A DNA stretch of 64,000 nt from Rhizobium pisi. Lineage in GTDB: Bacteria; Pseudomonadota; Alphaproteobacteria; Rhizobiales; Rhizobiaceae. This document shows, piece after piece, positions 26,696 through 35,118 of this stretch. The notes below the pieces were generated by a model that did no database searches, was not told the origin of the DNA, and saw only the letters and a list, made by a program, of their open reading frames with translations. The stretch covers positions 186,001 through 250,000 of the forward strand of contig NZ_RJJT01000006.1 of NCBI RefSeq assembly GCF_003938655.1, given 5' to 3'. Within the stretch, counting starts at the first letter, position 1, and the number at the start of each line of letters is the position of its first letter. A program made the position numbers and the translations under genes.

Positions 26696-26763
26696 AAGCG
26701 CCTGTTTTCGTTGGACAATTCCGAAACAGACGCTTTCTTCCCTCTTTCCCTCCCCACTTTTGA
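26696..26763. repeat. Diverged direct repeat, copy A (behind tRNA-Asn)
   Basis: AAGCGCCTG at the left and GCTTTCTTCCCTCTTTCCC toward the right match 27755-27821. The 19-nt core is identical and the flanks differ by substitutions and small indels. It begins 12 bp after tRNA-Asn. Confidence 0.7.
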
Positions 26764-26831
26764 AACGCGTGTTCCGCGGATAACTTGCTTCGTTTCGCGT
26801 TTTTATGGCGAGGGCAATTGCCGTTCGTTTT

Positions 26832-26990
26832 GTGGGACTTACAGAGTCCGCACGCAGCTTTGCACGGCCGCTTTCTTTTGTGATGCATGTCCATCTCCGA
26901 ACGAGGTCGGTGCGCCCCTATGGCGCACGCGTTTCTTTCGGAGATGGATGGCGCGCGCTTGTTGGGTGCCAAGGTTGGTGTCCCTGGCAC
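26832..26990. other. Structured intergenic region with successive hairpins
   Basis: Three hairpins occur in a row. First, GTG-GGACT with AGTCC-G-CAC at 26832-26853. Second, an 11-bp stem CCATCTCCGAA/TTCGGAGATGG (26891-26901 with 26937-26947) enclosing a perfect 7-bp hairpin GTGCGCC/GGCGCAC. Third, GTGCCA/TGGCAC at 26966-26990. No terminator T-run follows on the plus strand. A minus-strand frame over it carries the GPDSNRRP artefact of antisense tRNA reading and is not a gene. It may be a structured RNA or a decayed mobile-element end. Confidence 0.45.
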
Positions 26991-26996
26991 TGCCGA

Positions 26997-27311
26997 CTAA
27001 AAATCAAAATACACTGTCACACCTGACCGACGACGATAAGGGTAGTCGTCGCGATAGCCGTAATAGTCGCGGTAGCCGTAATACCGGGGACGATAGCACG
27101 AGCCGTAGTACCGGCAGTCGCGGTAAGCGTACCGTTGTTTCTTCCAGTGGCCATATGCATATCCATTACCGTGGCGACGGTGTTTGACCTGCTCGACGTC
27201 GGGGGTGTGCATCTGTACTGCATTCGGCACGACGATCGGCGTTGCGTTTAGCGGCAGGGCGAAAGATGCAGACAAGACAATGGCTGCAAGTGAGGAACAA
27301 AGCATTTTCAT
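26997..27311 (-). CDS. Small secreted Tyr/Arg-rich protein
   Basis: The 104-residue product has a signal peptide (MKMLCSSLAAIVLSASFALP) followed by a mature part dense in Tyr, Arg and Gly (YYGYRDYYGYRDDYPYRRR) and two cysteines (CRYYGSC). Small secreted proteins of this composition are frequent in rhizobia, and their function is unknown. A GGATGCG site precedes the ATG at 27311. Confidence 0.65.
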   Translation of the reverse strand: MKMLCSSLAAIVLSASFALPLNATPIVVPNAVQMHTPDVEQVKHRRHGNGYAYGHWKKQRYAYRDCRYYGSCYRPRYYGYRDYYGYRDDYPYRRRSGVTVYFDF

Positions 27312-27484
27312 CGGCGCATCCTTTCAGGCTACGATTCTGGGTTAATGAGGATTAACCTCCGATGAATGGCCGCGCGCTTCTTAGAAAAGCACCGGCCGGC
27401 GCGCCGCTGGGCGGACAACAGCGCTTTTTACGACGGGCAGGCATTCGCTGGCCAACCAACCGCCGACGGTGTAAAGCAAACGCC

Positions 27485-27736
27485 ATGGCGCTAGATCCTG
27501 AAAAAGCATTTTTAGATTACAGTACGGCGGACTGCAGCGTGCAGTTCTGGACCGCCAACGCACCGGCCGTGCAATTCACCTCTTTGGAAGCCGCCGTCAG
27601 GTTTGCAAAAGACCATGGCGGCAGGTGGGAAGAAATTGAGATAACAGTCCATCTGCCGCGCGAGGACATCGCGTTCGCCACCGGAAAAGTGCATCAACTC
27701 ATTGACGCTTTGCCAGGTGAACTCGGCAAAAAATAG
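27485..27736 (+). CDS. Conserved-looking hypothetical protein (83 aa)
   Basis: The frame MALDPEKAFLDYSTADCSVQ (start at 27485) is acidic, with evenly distributed helices and no membrane segment or recognised motif. The composition change upstream argues for this start over a codon 41 residues earlier, since the upstream extension is Arg-rich and reads like noise. It lies between the two copies of a diverged direct repeat. Confidence 0.5.
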   Translation: MALDPEKAFLDYSTADCSVQFWTANAPAVQFTSLEAAVRFAKDHGGRWEEIEITVHLPREDIAFATGKVHQLIDALPGELGKK

Positions 27737-27754
27737 AACTAGTCGGCGCGCTGC

Positions 27755-27821
27755 AAGCGCCTGTTTCGTTGATAAACCTGAAAGCACGCGCTTTCTTCCC
27801 TCTTTCCCGCCCCGCTTTTAA
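27755..27821. repeat. Diverged direct repeat, copy B
   Basis: Matches 26696-26763 with the same AAGCGCCTG start and the shared core GCTTTCTTCCCTCTTTCCC. The two copies are about 1.06 kb apart and enclose the structured region and two small genes. Confidence 0.7.
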
Positions 27822-27989
27822 ACCAATTTTTGCCCTTGGCTCCTGTGGACAACTGCGGGTACGAATGAAGCCAGAAAAGCTCCGCACGGGTCCGGGGCCG
27901 AGTGGATTGAACCAACCGTTTCCTATTTCAAAGCTGGCTGGGGAACGTTGCATGCCAACTCTAGCCAGAAATCGGTAGCCCCGTAATCC

Positions 27990-28017
27990 TTGCCATAATT
28001 CACAAGCCGCCTACACT
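27990..28017 (+). promoter_or_regulatory. Candidate sigma-70 promoter of the sRNA at 28024
   Basis: TTGCCA (27990-27995), a 16-bp spacer and TACACT (28012-28017) place a start site near 28024. The spacing from promoter to terminator defines a transcript just under 100 nt. Confidence 0.5.
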
Positions 28018-28023
28018 TGCTAC

Positions 28024-28120
28024 ATGAAATCAGATGGCCGGCGACCACGGATGAACTGGCGCTTTGCTGATGATGTTTGAGAAAGGTCGGCGCGAACTCT
28101 CGCGCCGACCTTTTGTCTTC
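28024..28120 (+). ncRNA. Candidate small RNA (possible 18-aa leaderless peptide)
   Basis: A promoter-like element ends 6 bp upstream and a very strong terminator ends the unit, giving about 97 nt with no standard gene in it. The expected first base is the A of an ATG opening an 18-codon frame (MKSDGRRPRMNWRFADDV) that stops at 28078-28080, three bases before the terminator stem. So it may be a leaderless peptide mRNA rather than a regulatory RNA. I cannot match it to known rhizobial sRNA families. Confidence 0.5.
28083..28116 (+). terminator. Strong intrinsic terminator of the candidate sRNA
   Basis: A perfect 13-bp stem (AAGGTCGGCGCGA with TCGCGCCGACCTT) around a 4-nt loop, followed by a T-rich tail. 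No conventional gene on the plus strand within 300 bp requires it. Confidence 0.88.
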
Positions 28121-28425
28121 TTTCCGTCAAGAAAGACCGTACGGGAAGACGAGGATGGCATACTGAAACATCAAGGCAGGGTGACCTGAGCCGGCATACT
28201 CAGAGCACCAGCATGCAAAGCGCCGCGCAACCGACCACCTTTGCGTTGACGATCGGATGATATACAGACCGCGGCAGGACGCGACTGCCATTAACTTAAG
28301 AATGGGGTCGGGCGACAGATTGACGTCACGTCGCTGCCACGAGATCACGTGGCCGTTCTGTCTTGAAGCGTCTGCCTGACGGATTCGACAAGCTGCCATT
28401 CTGTGCGGACAGGAGCCGACCGCCT

Positions 28426-28605
28426 CTAATAGCTGCACGAACGGCCCTCGCGGGGTCTGAATCCATCCGCGCAGGCCGGATTCATGGAATCTCCCGGCAC
28501 ATATCCGGATGCCGAGCCGTATGAATTCGGCGGGGTCGAGCAGGCCGAAGTGATGGCGGCAAGCGTGATTGCTCCGGCTGCTACAAATGCCCGAAATTTG
28601 TTCAT
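28426..28605 (-). CDS. Small lipoprotein (59 aa)
   Basis: The frame starts MNKFRAFVAAGAITLAAITS with a lipobox at SAC, Cys at residue 22, and continues with a short mature segment containing a second Cys pair (ACADGFRPREGRSCSY). An AGGGAGAAG ribosome site precedes the ATG at 28605. The layout is a classic small lipoprotein of unknown function. It is short enough to be missed by length filters, and overlapping longer frames have no comparable signals. Confidence 0.72.
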   Translation of the reverse strand: MNKFRAFVAAGAITLAAITSACSTPPNSYGSASGYVPGDSMNPACADGFRPREGRSCSY

Positions 28606-28905
28606 CGATGCTTCTCCCTGTAGGCTGTCACCGGTCGAGAAAAGCCGCTGCTCTCTCCTTCCAGATCACCTTTCGCCTGAAGATATAGGGGCGCTCCCCA
28701 GTTTACGTTAGCTCCAAGGATTCAACATTTTCGTCGATCTCCACGAGCTCTGTGTGAAGATCGCCGATGACCAGGTCGGCCGGGAACAAGGACTGCGAAA
28801 CGCGGCGCCCCAAAAATAAACATTGTGCAGTGCAGCAACCTTTCGTAGGCTGGGGCGTTAGTCAGGCATCACCGCCATCCCGGCTGCTGATTGGCGGAGA
28901 CTTTC

Positions 28906-29997
28906 ATGAGATCTATGTCAGACACCCTCGCACGCCTTGCTGCGCTGCGAGGAACGCTTCGCCCCGAACCCACGCAGGACAACTCCGATCTCATCGCCCT
29001 GGACGCATTTGGCACGAACCCGGGTGCCTTGGGCGGCTATATCTACCTGCCGTCAAAGCGCGCAAAAAACATGGCCCTGGTCGTCGTTCTGCACGGCTGC
29101 ACCCAGACTGCCGCCGGCTACGATATCGGGTCGGGGTGGTCGCGATTGGCAGAGGACTATGGTTTCGCGCTGCTGTTTCCCGAGCAGCGGAGGGCAAACA
29201 ATCCGAATCTCTGCTTCAACTGGTTCAACCCGCAGGACATCCGCCGGGATCACGGCGAGGTCTTTTCCATTCGCCAGATGATCGCAAAGGTCGTTGCGGA
29301 ACACAGTATCGATGGCAGGCGCGTGTTCGTGACCGGGCTCTCGGCCGGCGGCGCCATGGCCGCCGCCATGCTTGCCACCTATCCCGAGGTTTTTGCCGGC
29401 GGCGCGATCATTGCGGGCCTGCCATATGCAAGTGCCGCAACTATTCCCGAAGCATTCGACCGAATGCGTGGTCACGGCGGCCCGACCGGCAAAGAGCTGG
29501 AACTGCGGGTGAGAAACGCTTCAGCCCACAAAGGCCCATGGCCGACATTATCGATCTGGCAGGGAACCGCCGACAGAACCGTCGTGCCATCCAATACGAA
29601 TGCGATCGTGGAGCAATGGAGACATATCCACGGCGTTGATGCATCGCCGTCACGCGTCGAAGATATTGGACGACATCAGCGAAGGGTCTGGACTGATGCT
29701 CTGGGGGCCGAGGTGATCGAGCTCTATACGATTACCGGGATGGCTCACGGCACGCCGCTCGATGTCGGAACCGGCTACGGGGCAAGCGGCCCCTTCATGC
29801 TTGATGTCGGAATTTCCTCGACCATCGAAACTGCCAGGTCCTGGGGTCTTGTTCCCTCGTTTGAAAAACGGCGCGCCGAGAAACCCTCTGCTGCACAACC
29901 GGAAAACGCCGCAGGTCCATTCGGCACGGGCAATGACCGTGGCGGCATTCAGAAGGTCATTGAAGATGCCCTGCGGTCCGCGGGGCTGCTGCGGTAA
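28906..29997 (+). CDS. PHB depolymerase-type esterase
   Basis: An alpha/beta-hydrolase of the esterase_PHB family (LpqC-like), 363 residues from ATG 28906 after a GGAG site. The oxyanion region reads VVVLHGCTQTAAGYD, the nucleophile lies in FVTGLSAGGAM (GxSxG), the acid in WQGTADRTV, and the His in ITGMAHGTPLD. No clear signal peptide is visible, so it may act in the cytoplasm on PHB oligomers or on other esters. The C-terminal 40 residues are low complexity. Substrate unproven. Confidence 0.85.
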   Translation: MRSMSDTLARLAALRGTLRPEPTQDNSDLIALDAFGTNPGALGGYIYLPSKRAKNMALVVVLHGCTQTAAGYDIGSGWSRLAEDYGFALLFPEQRRANNPNLCFNWFNPQDIRRDHGEVFSIRQMIAKVVAEHSIDGRRVFVTGLSAGGAMAAAMLATYPEVFAGGAIIAGLPYASAATIPEAFDRMRGHGGPTGKELELRVRNASAHKGPWPTLSIWQGTADRTVVPSNTNAIVEQWRHIHGVDASPSRVEDIGRHQRRVWTDALGAEVIELYTITGMAHGTPLDVGTGYGASGPFMLDVGISSTIETARSWGLVPSFEKRRAEKPSAAQPENAAGPFGTGNDRGGIQKVIEDALRSAGLLR

Positions 29998-30087
29998 GTA
30001 TTCTCAGCAAGCTGGTCTGCGTGCCTTAGCAATGGCCACCCGAGGGCAAACGTGACATTGCGGAAGCTTGATCCCGCGAGATTGCCG

Positions 30088-30384
30088 CTATCGTTTTTGA
30101 GATTTGGCGACGGCCCGCTTTTCGTGGCTCAGGACGAGTTCGATCTGGACATCTTCCTGGAACCGCAGCACCCGCTCTCGGACATCGCTCTCCGGCATTC
30201 CGGCAGCCAGAAGCTGATCGGCGAGCCTGCGGCATTCGGCCTTCCAGAATTCTATTGCATCCGCGCCATGCCGCCGGCCGAGTTCGCGGGCGCAGCGCTC
30301 GATATTGGCGGTTCCGGTACCGGAGGGGAAAGCGATAATTCTGCCTTCATTGGAGACGGGGCGGCGGGTCATTTCAGTAGCCAT
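30088..30384 (-). CDS. Small conserved hypothetical protein (DUF6074-like)
   Basis: The 98-residue protein starts MATEMTRRPVSNEGRIIAF. A region of conserved look (IERCARELGRRHGADAIEFW, then ECRRLADQLLAAGMPESDVR) is rich in charged helices. It resembles the short DUF6074 family of rhizobia, on memory of the pattern only. Function unknown. A GGAAC site lies upstream of the ATG. Confidence 0.55.
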   Translation of the reverse strand: MATEMTRRPVSNEGRIIAFPSGTGTANIERCARELGRRHGADAIEFWKAECRRLADQLLAAGMPESDVRERVLRFQEDVQIELVLSHEKRAVAKSQKR

Positions 30385-30570
30385 CGAACAGACGTTCCTT
30401 TGATCCTATTCGTTGTCTACGGGAGTATGGTTAACGCTTTCTATTCGTTTCGTATCCGCTCTCGTTCAAGGACGCCTATTGCCGTCAAACTGCCGCGCCT
30501 TCGACCTTGACGCGGGCACACCGATGCGCCGACAGTCCGCATCAAGACCGATACCCGAGGCAGATCACCG

Positions 30571-31836
30571 ATGACGATAACCGCCCCCCGCGATTTCCTG
30601 AAAGTCCTGTTCGATGCAGCGGTTCGCGCCGCCGATCCGCTGACCGGCATCAAGGTGCATCTGCCCGATAAGCCGAAGGGAAGAACCGTTGTGATCGGCG
30701 CCGGCAAGGGCGCAGCACAGATGGCGCGAGCGCTCGAAAGCGTCTGGGACGGAAAGCTGGAAGGTCTGGTCGTCACCCGCTACGGCTATGGCTGCGAGAC
30801 GCGCGCCGTCGAGATCGTCGAGGCCGCGCATCCTGTGCCCGATGCTGAAGGGCTTGCCGCTGCAAGACGTCTGATGGAGACGGTTGGCGGACTGACGGAA
30901 GACGATCTCGTCATCGCGCTGATCTGCGGCGGCGGCTCGGCGCTGCTGCCCGCCCCGCCGGAGGGGCTGACGCTTGAAGACGAAATCGCGCTCAACGAAA
31001 TGCTGCTTGCCTCCGGCGCGCCGATCTCTGCGATGAACGTGGTGCGCAAGCATCTTTCCACCATCAAGGGCGGCAGACTTGCGGCAACGACCGGAGCGAG
31101 GGTCGTCAGCCTGATCGTCTCCGACATTCCCGGCGACAACCCGGCACATGTTGCCTCCGGACCGACGGTGCCCGACGGTTCGACGCGGCACGAGGCGCTG
31201 GAGATCGTCCGCCAATACGGGTTGAAGCTACCGCAGGCGGCGCTCGATCATCTGAACTCACCGAAGGCAGATGCACCGCGGCCGAACGACCCAATCTTTT
31301 CAAGGCATGAGCATCATATCATCGCCTCCGCTGGTGTGTCGCTGGAGGCGGCGGCAACGGTGGCGACGTCGCAGGGCATCACGCCTGTTATCCTTTCGGA
31401 TGCGATCGAGGGGGAATCGCGCGACGTGGCGCTGGTGCATGCGGCGATCGCCCGCGAAGTGCTGGGCCGCGACCGGCCGTTTTCGAAACCCGTCGTCATC
31501 CTCTCCGGCGGCGAGACGACCGTGACGCTGCGGGCCAAGGGCGGCAAAGGCGGACGCAACGGCGAATTCACACTCGCCATCGCGCTGGCGATAGACGGCC
31601 AGGAGGGCATTCATGTGCTGGCGGCCGACACGGACGGGATCGACGGATCGGAAGACAATGCCGGCGCCTTTGCCGACGGCGGTACGGTGAGACGCCTCAG
31701 AGCCACAGGGCTCGATCCGCGCCGGCTGCTCGACGGCAATGACAGCTATTCCGCCTTCAAGGCTATCGGCGATCTCTTCGAGACCGGACCGACCGGAACC
31801 AACGTCAATGATTTCAGGGCGATCCTGATCCGGTAG
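30571..31836 (+). CDS. Glycerate 2-kinase (MOFRL family)
   Basis: This enzyme phosphorylates D-glycerate to 2-phosphoglycerate, feeding tartrate, glyoxylate or hydroxypyruvate breakdown into glycolysis. The 421-residue protein contains VIGAGKGAAQMARALE near residue 45, LICGGGSALLPAPPEG near 115, and the C-terminal MOFRL block SGGETTVTLRAKGGKGGRNG near 310. The TtuD/GckA subgroup is of this length. No partner gene of a tartrate or glyoxylate pathway is adjacent, so the substrate route is not evident. It is convergent with the epimerase, 11 bp apart. Confidence 0.9.
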   Translation: MTITAPRDFLKVLFDAAVRAADPLTGIKVHLPDKPKGRTVVIGAGKGAAQMARALESVWDGKLEGLVVTRYGYGCETRAVEIVEAAHPVPDAEGLAAARRLMETVGGLTEDDLVIALICGGGSALLPAPPEGLTLEDEIALNEMLLASGAPISAMNVVRKHLSTIKGGRLAATTGARVVSLIVSDIPGDNPAHVASGPTVPDGSTRHEALEIVRQYGLKLPQAALDHLNSPKADAPRPNDPIFSRHEHHIIASAGVSLEAAATVATSQGITPVILSDAIEGESRDVALVHAAIAREVLGRDRPFSKPVVILSGGETTVTLRAKGGKGGRNGEFTLAIALAIDGQEGIHVLAADTDGIDGSEDNAGAFADGGTVRRLRATGLDPRRLLDGNDSYSAFKAIGDLFETGPTGTNVNDFRAILIR

Positions 31837-31847
31837 GAACTGGCGGA

Positions 31848-32801
31848 TCAGGTCCTGATCTTCCCCTGCCCGATCAGCCAGCCGATCGATTCCTGCACCG
31901 CCTGCAGGGACGTATATCTCGGGGCGTAACCAAGCAGGCGCTGGGCTTTGGCGATCGAGCAATTCGGGCTGCGGGCAATATGCTCCCATGTCGCCTTCGC
32001 ATCCTCTGCCGTCTGGCTTTCGGCCCAGTTATCGAATGGCGCGAAGCTGAGCTTGGGCTCATGGCCGAACCATCGCGACATGACTTCCGCGTAGCCGCGA
32101 AGTGTCAGCGCCTGTTCCGAAACCGCATGGAAACTTTCGCCGATCGATGCATTCCAGTTGGCGATCGCGCCCATGAACATCGCCGCGACATCGTCGGCAT
32201 GGACGTGGTGTACAGTCTCCAGGCCGAAATTGGGCAGTGCCAGAACCTCTCCGCGGTCAAGCGTCGAAAAGACCTGCAGGTTGAAATTGCCGGCCGGATT
32301 GAGCGGCGCCCATCCGGGACCGACAATATGGCCGGGATGGATGATGGTTGCCGGAAATCCTCGAAGCCTTGCCTGCTGCAAGAGATAGGTTTCGATCGCG
32401 GCCTTCTGTATGCCGTAGCCACCGAAAGGAGACTTCGGCGCCTCCTCCGTCGTCGGTACGGTCGTTGGATAACCATGCGTCCAGATCGTGCCGGTATGCA
32501 GGAAATGGCCGACATGCCCTGACAGGGCCGTCACCAGATGCTCCGCACTTTCCAGCGTGAAGCAGATCATGTCGATGACGATATCGGCTTTCAGTGCGCG
32601 CACGGCCGGGCCGAATTCACCGCTCCGCTCCATTTCCGCCCGATCCATCTGTCGCTGATCGACGGACGCCCAGGTGCGATTTGCCGTATAGGGTTTTGCC
32701 ACCCCGCGGCTGATCGTCACGACGTCATGACCCGCCTCCACCAGACGGGGAACCAGATAGGTTCCGACATGGCCAGTTGCCCCGATAACCAGAACCCGCA
32801 T
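31848..32801 (-). CDS. NAD-dependent epimerase/dehydratase family protein
   Basis: An extended short-chain dehydrogenase of 317 residues. MRVLVIGATGHVGTYLVPRL has the Rossmann GxxGxxG motif at the N-terminus. The usual YxxxK catalytic pair is recognisable as GYGIQKAAIETYL near residue 130, although the order is atypical (Tyr in FGGYGIQK). The start at 32801 follows a GGGAGG ribosome site and is preferred to a longer frame. Sugar-nucleotide or related substrates are possible. Function unassigned. Confidence 0.75.
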   Translation of the reverse strand: MRVLVIGATGHVGTYLVPRLVEAGHDVVTISRGVAKPYTANRTWASVDQRQMDRAEMERSGEFGPAVRALKADIVIDMICFTLESAEHLVTALSGHVGHFLHTGTIWTHGYPTTVPTTEEAPKSPFGGYGIQKAAIETYLLQQARLRGFPATIIHPGHIVGPGWAPLNPAGNFNLQVFSTLDRGEVLALPNFGLETVHHVHADDVAAMFMGAIANWNASIGESFHAVSEQALTLRGYAEVMSRWFGHEPKLSFAPFDNWAESQTAEDAKATWEHIARSPNCSIAKAQRLLGYAPRYTSLQAVQESIGWLIGQGKIRT

Positions 32802-32899
32802 GATCGTTCCTCCCTTTCCATTTTCGCGCCGAATATGCTGCGCCGCCCCACGATCCTGCAAGCAGACTTTTCGTCATTGGGCATGAGGCGGCTGCACCA

Positions 32900-33856
32900 C
32901 TATCGATTTTTGAAAACAAGACAGCTGCCGCCATGCTTTCTGATCTGGGTGCAGATATTGTTGGCTTCCACGCGCGTCTGGCGGGCGATGCGGGCCGCAT
33001 AACGCGGTCGAAAGCCGAAGCTGCGATCGCGCTGGCGCAGGATCAACGGCTGCTCCGCGTTCAGCGGTGCCGGCAGGTCCTGGACGGCATCGAGAAATAG
33101 ACGCCGGGCAACCCCGACATCGGCATTTGCCGCAAGCTGGACACCCCAGGGAGCCCAATTGCCCTCCTGACGCCAGGGCGTGTCCTTCAACGTCCGGCTT
33201 TCGGCAAGCGCCACGCAGCCATCGAGAAAGGGCTTGTCCTTGTCGAGCGGGGCTGCTGCATCTTCCGGCGGATTATCCTTCCATTCCTCGACCGTATGTG
33301 CGGTGATCGCCATCACGTAGCCGCGTGTCTCGTAAGGTAAACTGCCTGCTGTAAGGTAAGCAGCAAGGCCATTTTCGCCGGCATTGTAGGCGGCGGCGGC
33401 CAGGCCGAGATTGCCGAAACGATGGCGTAGTTCATCGAGATATTGCGCCGATTTCCGCAGGGCTTCCAGCACTTGGTAACTGTCTTCAAGGCCGCGGAGT
33501 TTCGCTGTTCCCGGCATGAATTGCGCAATGCCCTGCGCTCCCTTGTTGCTGACCGCATCGGGGCGAAAGGTGCTCTCCCGCCAGATGAGACGGGCGAAAA
33601 AATCCGGCGGCAATTGATTGGCCTTGGCGAAATGCTCGATCGCAATGCAGAGATCGCGATTGAAACTCTCCTTGCGGATACAAAGCGTCTCGCCCGACAC
33701 CGATGCGGATGGCCCCGAATACAGGCAGGCGGGCGGCGCAACACTCCCCTCCGGCTGAGCCCTTGCCGTGCCCTCTTCAGAAAATAGAAGGCAGAGCGAA
33801 AGCATGGCCTTCGCCGGTCTCCTCCCAATGCCGGACTGACGCTTTCGCCCTATCAT
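32900..33856 (-). CDS. Lytic transglycosylase with a SPOR-like C-terminal tail
   Basis: An SLT-type transglycosylase of 318 residues that would cleave peptidoglycan glycan strands. The catalytic Glu lies in LIWRESTFRPDAVSNKGAQG and the family motifs continue with AQFMPGTAKLRG and AAAYNAGENGLAAY. The N-terminus (MLSLCLLFSEEGTARAQ from residue 18) forms a signal-peptide-like hydrophobic stretch. The end, YAARIARQTRVEANNICTQI and KHGGSCLVFKNR, matches the second half of a SPOR domain. It resembles the AAGGTCLISK end of the SPOR protein at 8145. Confidence 0.8.
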   Translation of the reverse strand: MIGRKRQSGIGRRPAKAMLSLCLLFSEEGTARAQPEGSVAPPACLYSGPSASVSGETLCIRKESFNRDLCIAIEHFAKANQLPPDFFARLIWRESTFRPDAVSNKGAQGIAQFMPGTAKLRGLEDSYQVLEALRKSAQYLDELRHRFGNLGLAAAAYNAGENGLAAYLTAGSLPYETRGYVMAITAHTVEEWKDNPPEDAAAPLDKDKPFLDGCVALAESRTLKDTPWRQEGNWAPWGVQLAANADVGVARRLFLDAVQDLPAPLNAEQPLILRQRDRSFGFRPRYAARIARQTRVEANNICTQIRKHGGSCLVFKNR

Positions 33857-33975
33857 CGGATCTCAGCAGGTTCGAACACGGTTTTGCGCGACATGCCTTA
33901 GATAGCATCGATGGAGGCCCAAGGCTTCCCCCATTCACATCTGCGCTCGAATTGGTGCGCTGAGAGGCATTCACG

Positions 33976-34004
33976 AAAAAGCCGCCGACCATATGGCCGG
34001 CGGC
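33976..34004 (-). terminator. Terminator of the peroxiredoxin gene
   Basis: GCCGCCG and CGGCGGC pair around a 10-nt loop containing a small palindrome. Five T residues follow on the minus strand. It lies about 26 bp past the stop at 34030. Confidence 0.78.
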
Positions 34005-34029
34005 TCGAGGAACAGATTGAAATCAGCAA

Positions 34030-34689
34030 TCAAGCGGTCGGCTGCCTAGTCTTCCTGAGATAGGGCAGAACCGTGTCGAAAGAGCCGAAACGGGTGATCG
34101 CGTCTTCGTTCGAAACCGCGGCGGTGATGATGACGTCCTCGCCCTGGTTCCAATTCGCCGGCGTCGCCACCTGATGTTTGGCCGTCAGTTGGATGGAATC
34201 GATGGCGCGCAGGATCTCGTTGAAATTCCTGCCCGTCGTCATCGGATAGGTCAGGCTCAGCTTGATCTTCTTGTCGGGACCGATGATGAAAACCGAACGC
34301 ACCGTCGCATTGTCTGCGGGTGTGCGGCCTTCGGAGCTCTCGCCGGCGCCGGCCGGCAGCATGTCGTAGAGCTTGGCGACCTTGAGGTCCTTATCGCCGA
34401 TCAAGGGGTATTCGACATCGAAGCCGGTGGCTGTCTTAATGTCGTTCTTCCACTTGCCGTGGCTTTCGACCGGATCGACCGAGATGCCGATGATCTTGAC
34501 GCCGCGCTTGGAAAATTCCTTCTCGAGGCCGGCCATGGCGCCGAGCTCGGTGGTGCAGACGGGCGTGAAATTCTTCGGATGCGAAAACAGAACCGCCCAG
34601 CCGTTGCCGATCCAGTCATGGAAGCTGATCGGTCCCTGGGTCGTGTCGGCGGTAAAATCGGGTGCAATATCGTTGATGCGTAAGCTCAT
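34030..34689 (-). CDS. 1-Cys peroxiredoxin (Prx6 class)
   Basis: This thiol peroxidase reduces hydrogen peroxide and organic peroxides. The 219-residue protein has the peroxidatic Cys45 in FTPVCTTELG, the conserved Arg near residue 130 (ATVRSVFI), and the C-terminal extension typical of Prx6. No other cysteine exists in the sequence, which fixes it as 1-Cys and dependent on an external reductant. It is divergent from nasT across about 430 bp, so its promoter lies in that gap. Confidence 0.93.
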   Translation of the reverse strand: MSLRINDIAPDFTADTTQGPISFHDWIGNGWAVLFSHPKNFTPVCTTELGAMAGLEKEFSKRGVKIIGISVDPVESHGKWKNDIKTATGFDVEYPLIGDKDLKVAKLYDMLPAGAGESSEGRTPADNATVRSVFIIGPDKKIKLSLTYPMTTGRNFNEILRAIDSIQLTAKHQVATPANWNQGEDVIITAAVSNEDAITRFGSFDTVLPYLRKTRQPTA

Positions 34690-35118
34690 GGTCGGCCCTC
34701 CAAAGCCTTGTGTTTAAAGTTGTTCGTCTAAAATCGAGGCCATGGGATCCGTCGGCAGAAAGCGATCGCAAGACTACAATCACCAGTATTCGCAGCCTGC
34801 CGACAACAATAACGTCCCATTCCAGGATTTTCAGTAAGTTATATACCACGATAACCGAAGGCATGCTCTTTCGATTTCCGGCCCGCTGCAGCATTATTTT
34901 TCCGGTGGATGCACGTTATAAAGATCGATGATCCCCATCGGTCCTGAGCACGCGGGCAGCGCTCTGTCGCTTCAGAAATAGAACAGATCGACCTTGGCTA
35001 CGCGTTGATTCCGCGCGAAAGTACGGCAAACTGATTATATTTTATGCAATACTGAATTTCGCACACTTTTCAGGCGAACATCTTGCAAAAATTGCTGCAG
35101 TGCGTCATGAATATAGGC
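34690..35118. other. Divergent intergenic region between peroxiredoxin and nasT
   Basis: About 430 bp without a credible gene. It must hold the promoters for both genes. I recognise no sigma-54 site or palindrome here, so I record only its presence. Confidence 0.5.

Noticed and set aside
26643..26990. Minus-strand frame ending in GPDSNRRP behind tRNA-Asn
   Set aside because: This C-terminus is a well-known artefact of reading a tRNA antisense. The region is better explained by hairpins.
28127..28438. 103-codon minus-strand frame
   Set aside because: Overlaps the end of the 59-aa lipoprotein in another frame and lacks any translation signal.
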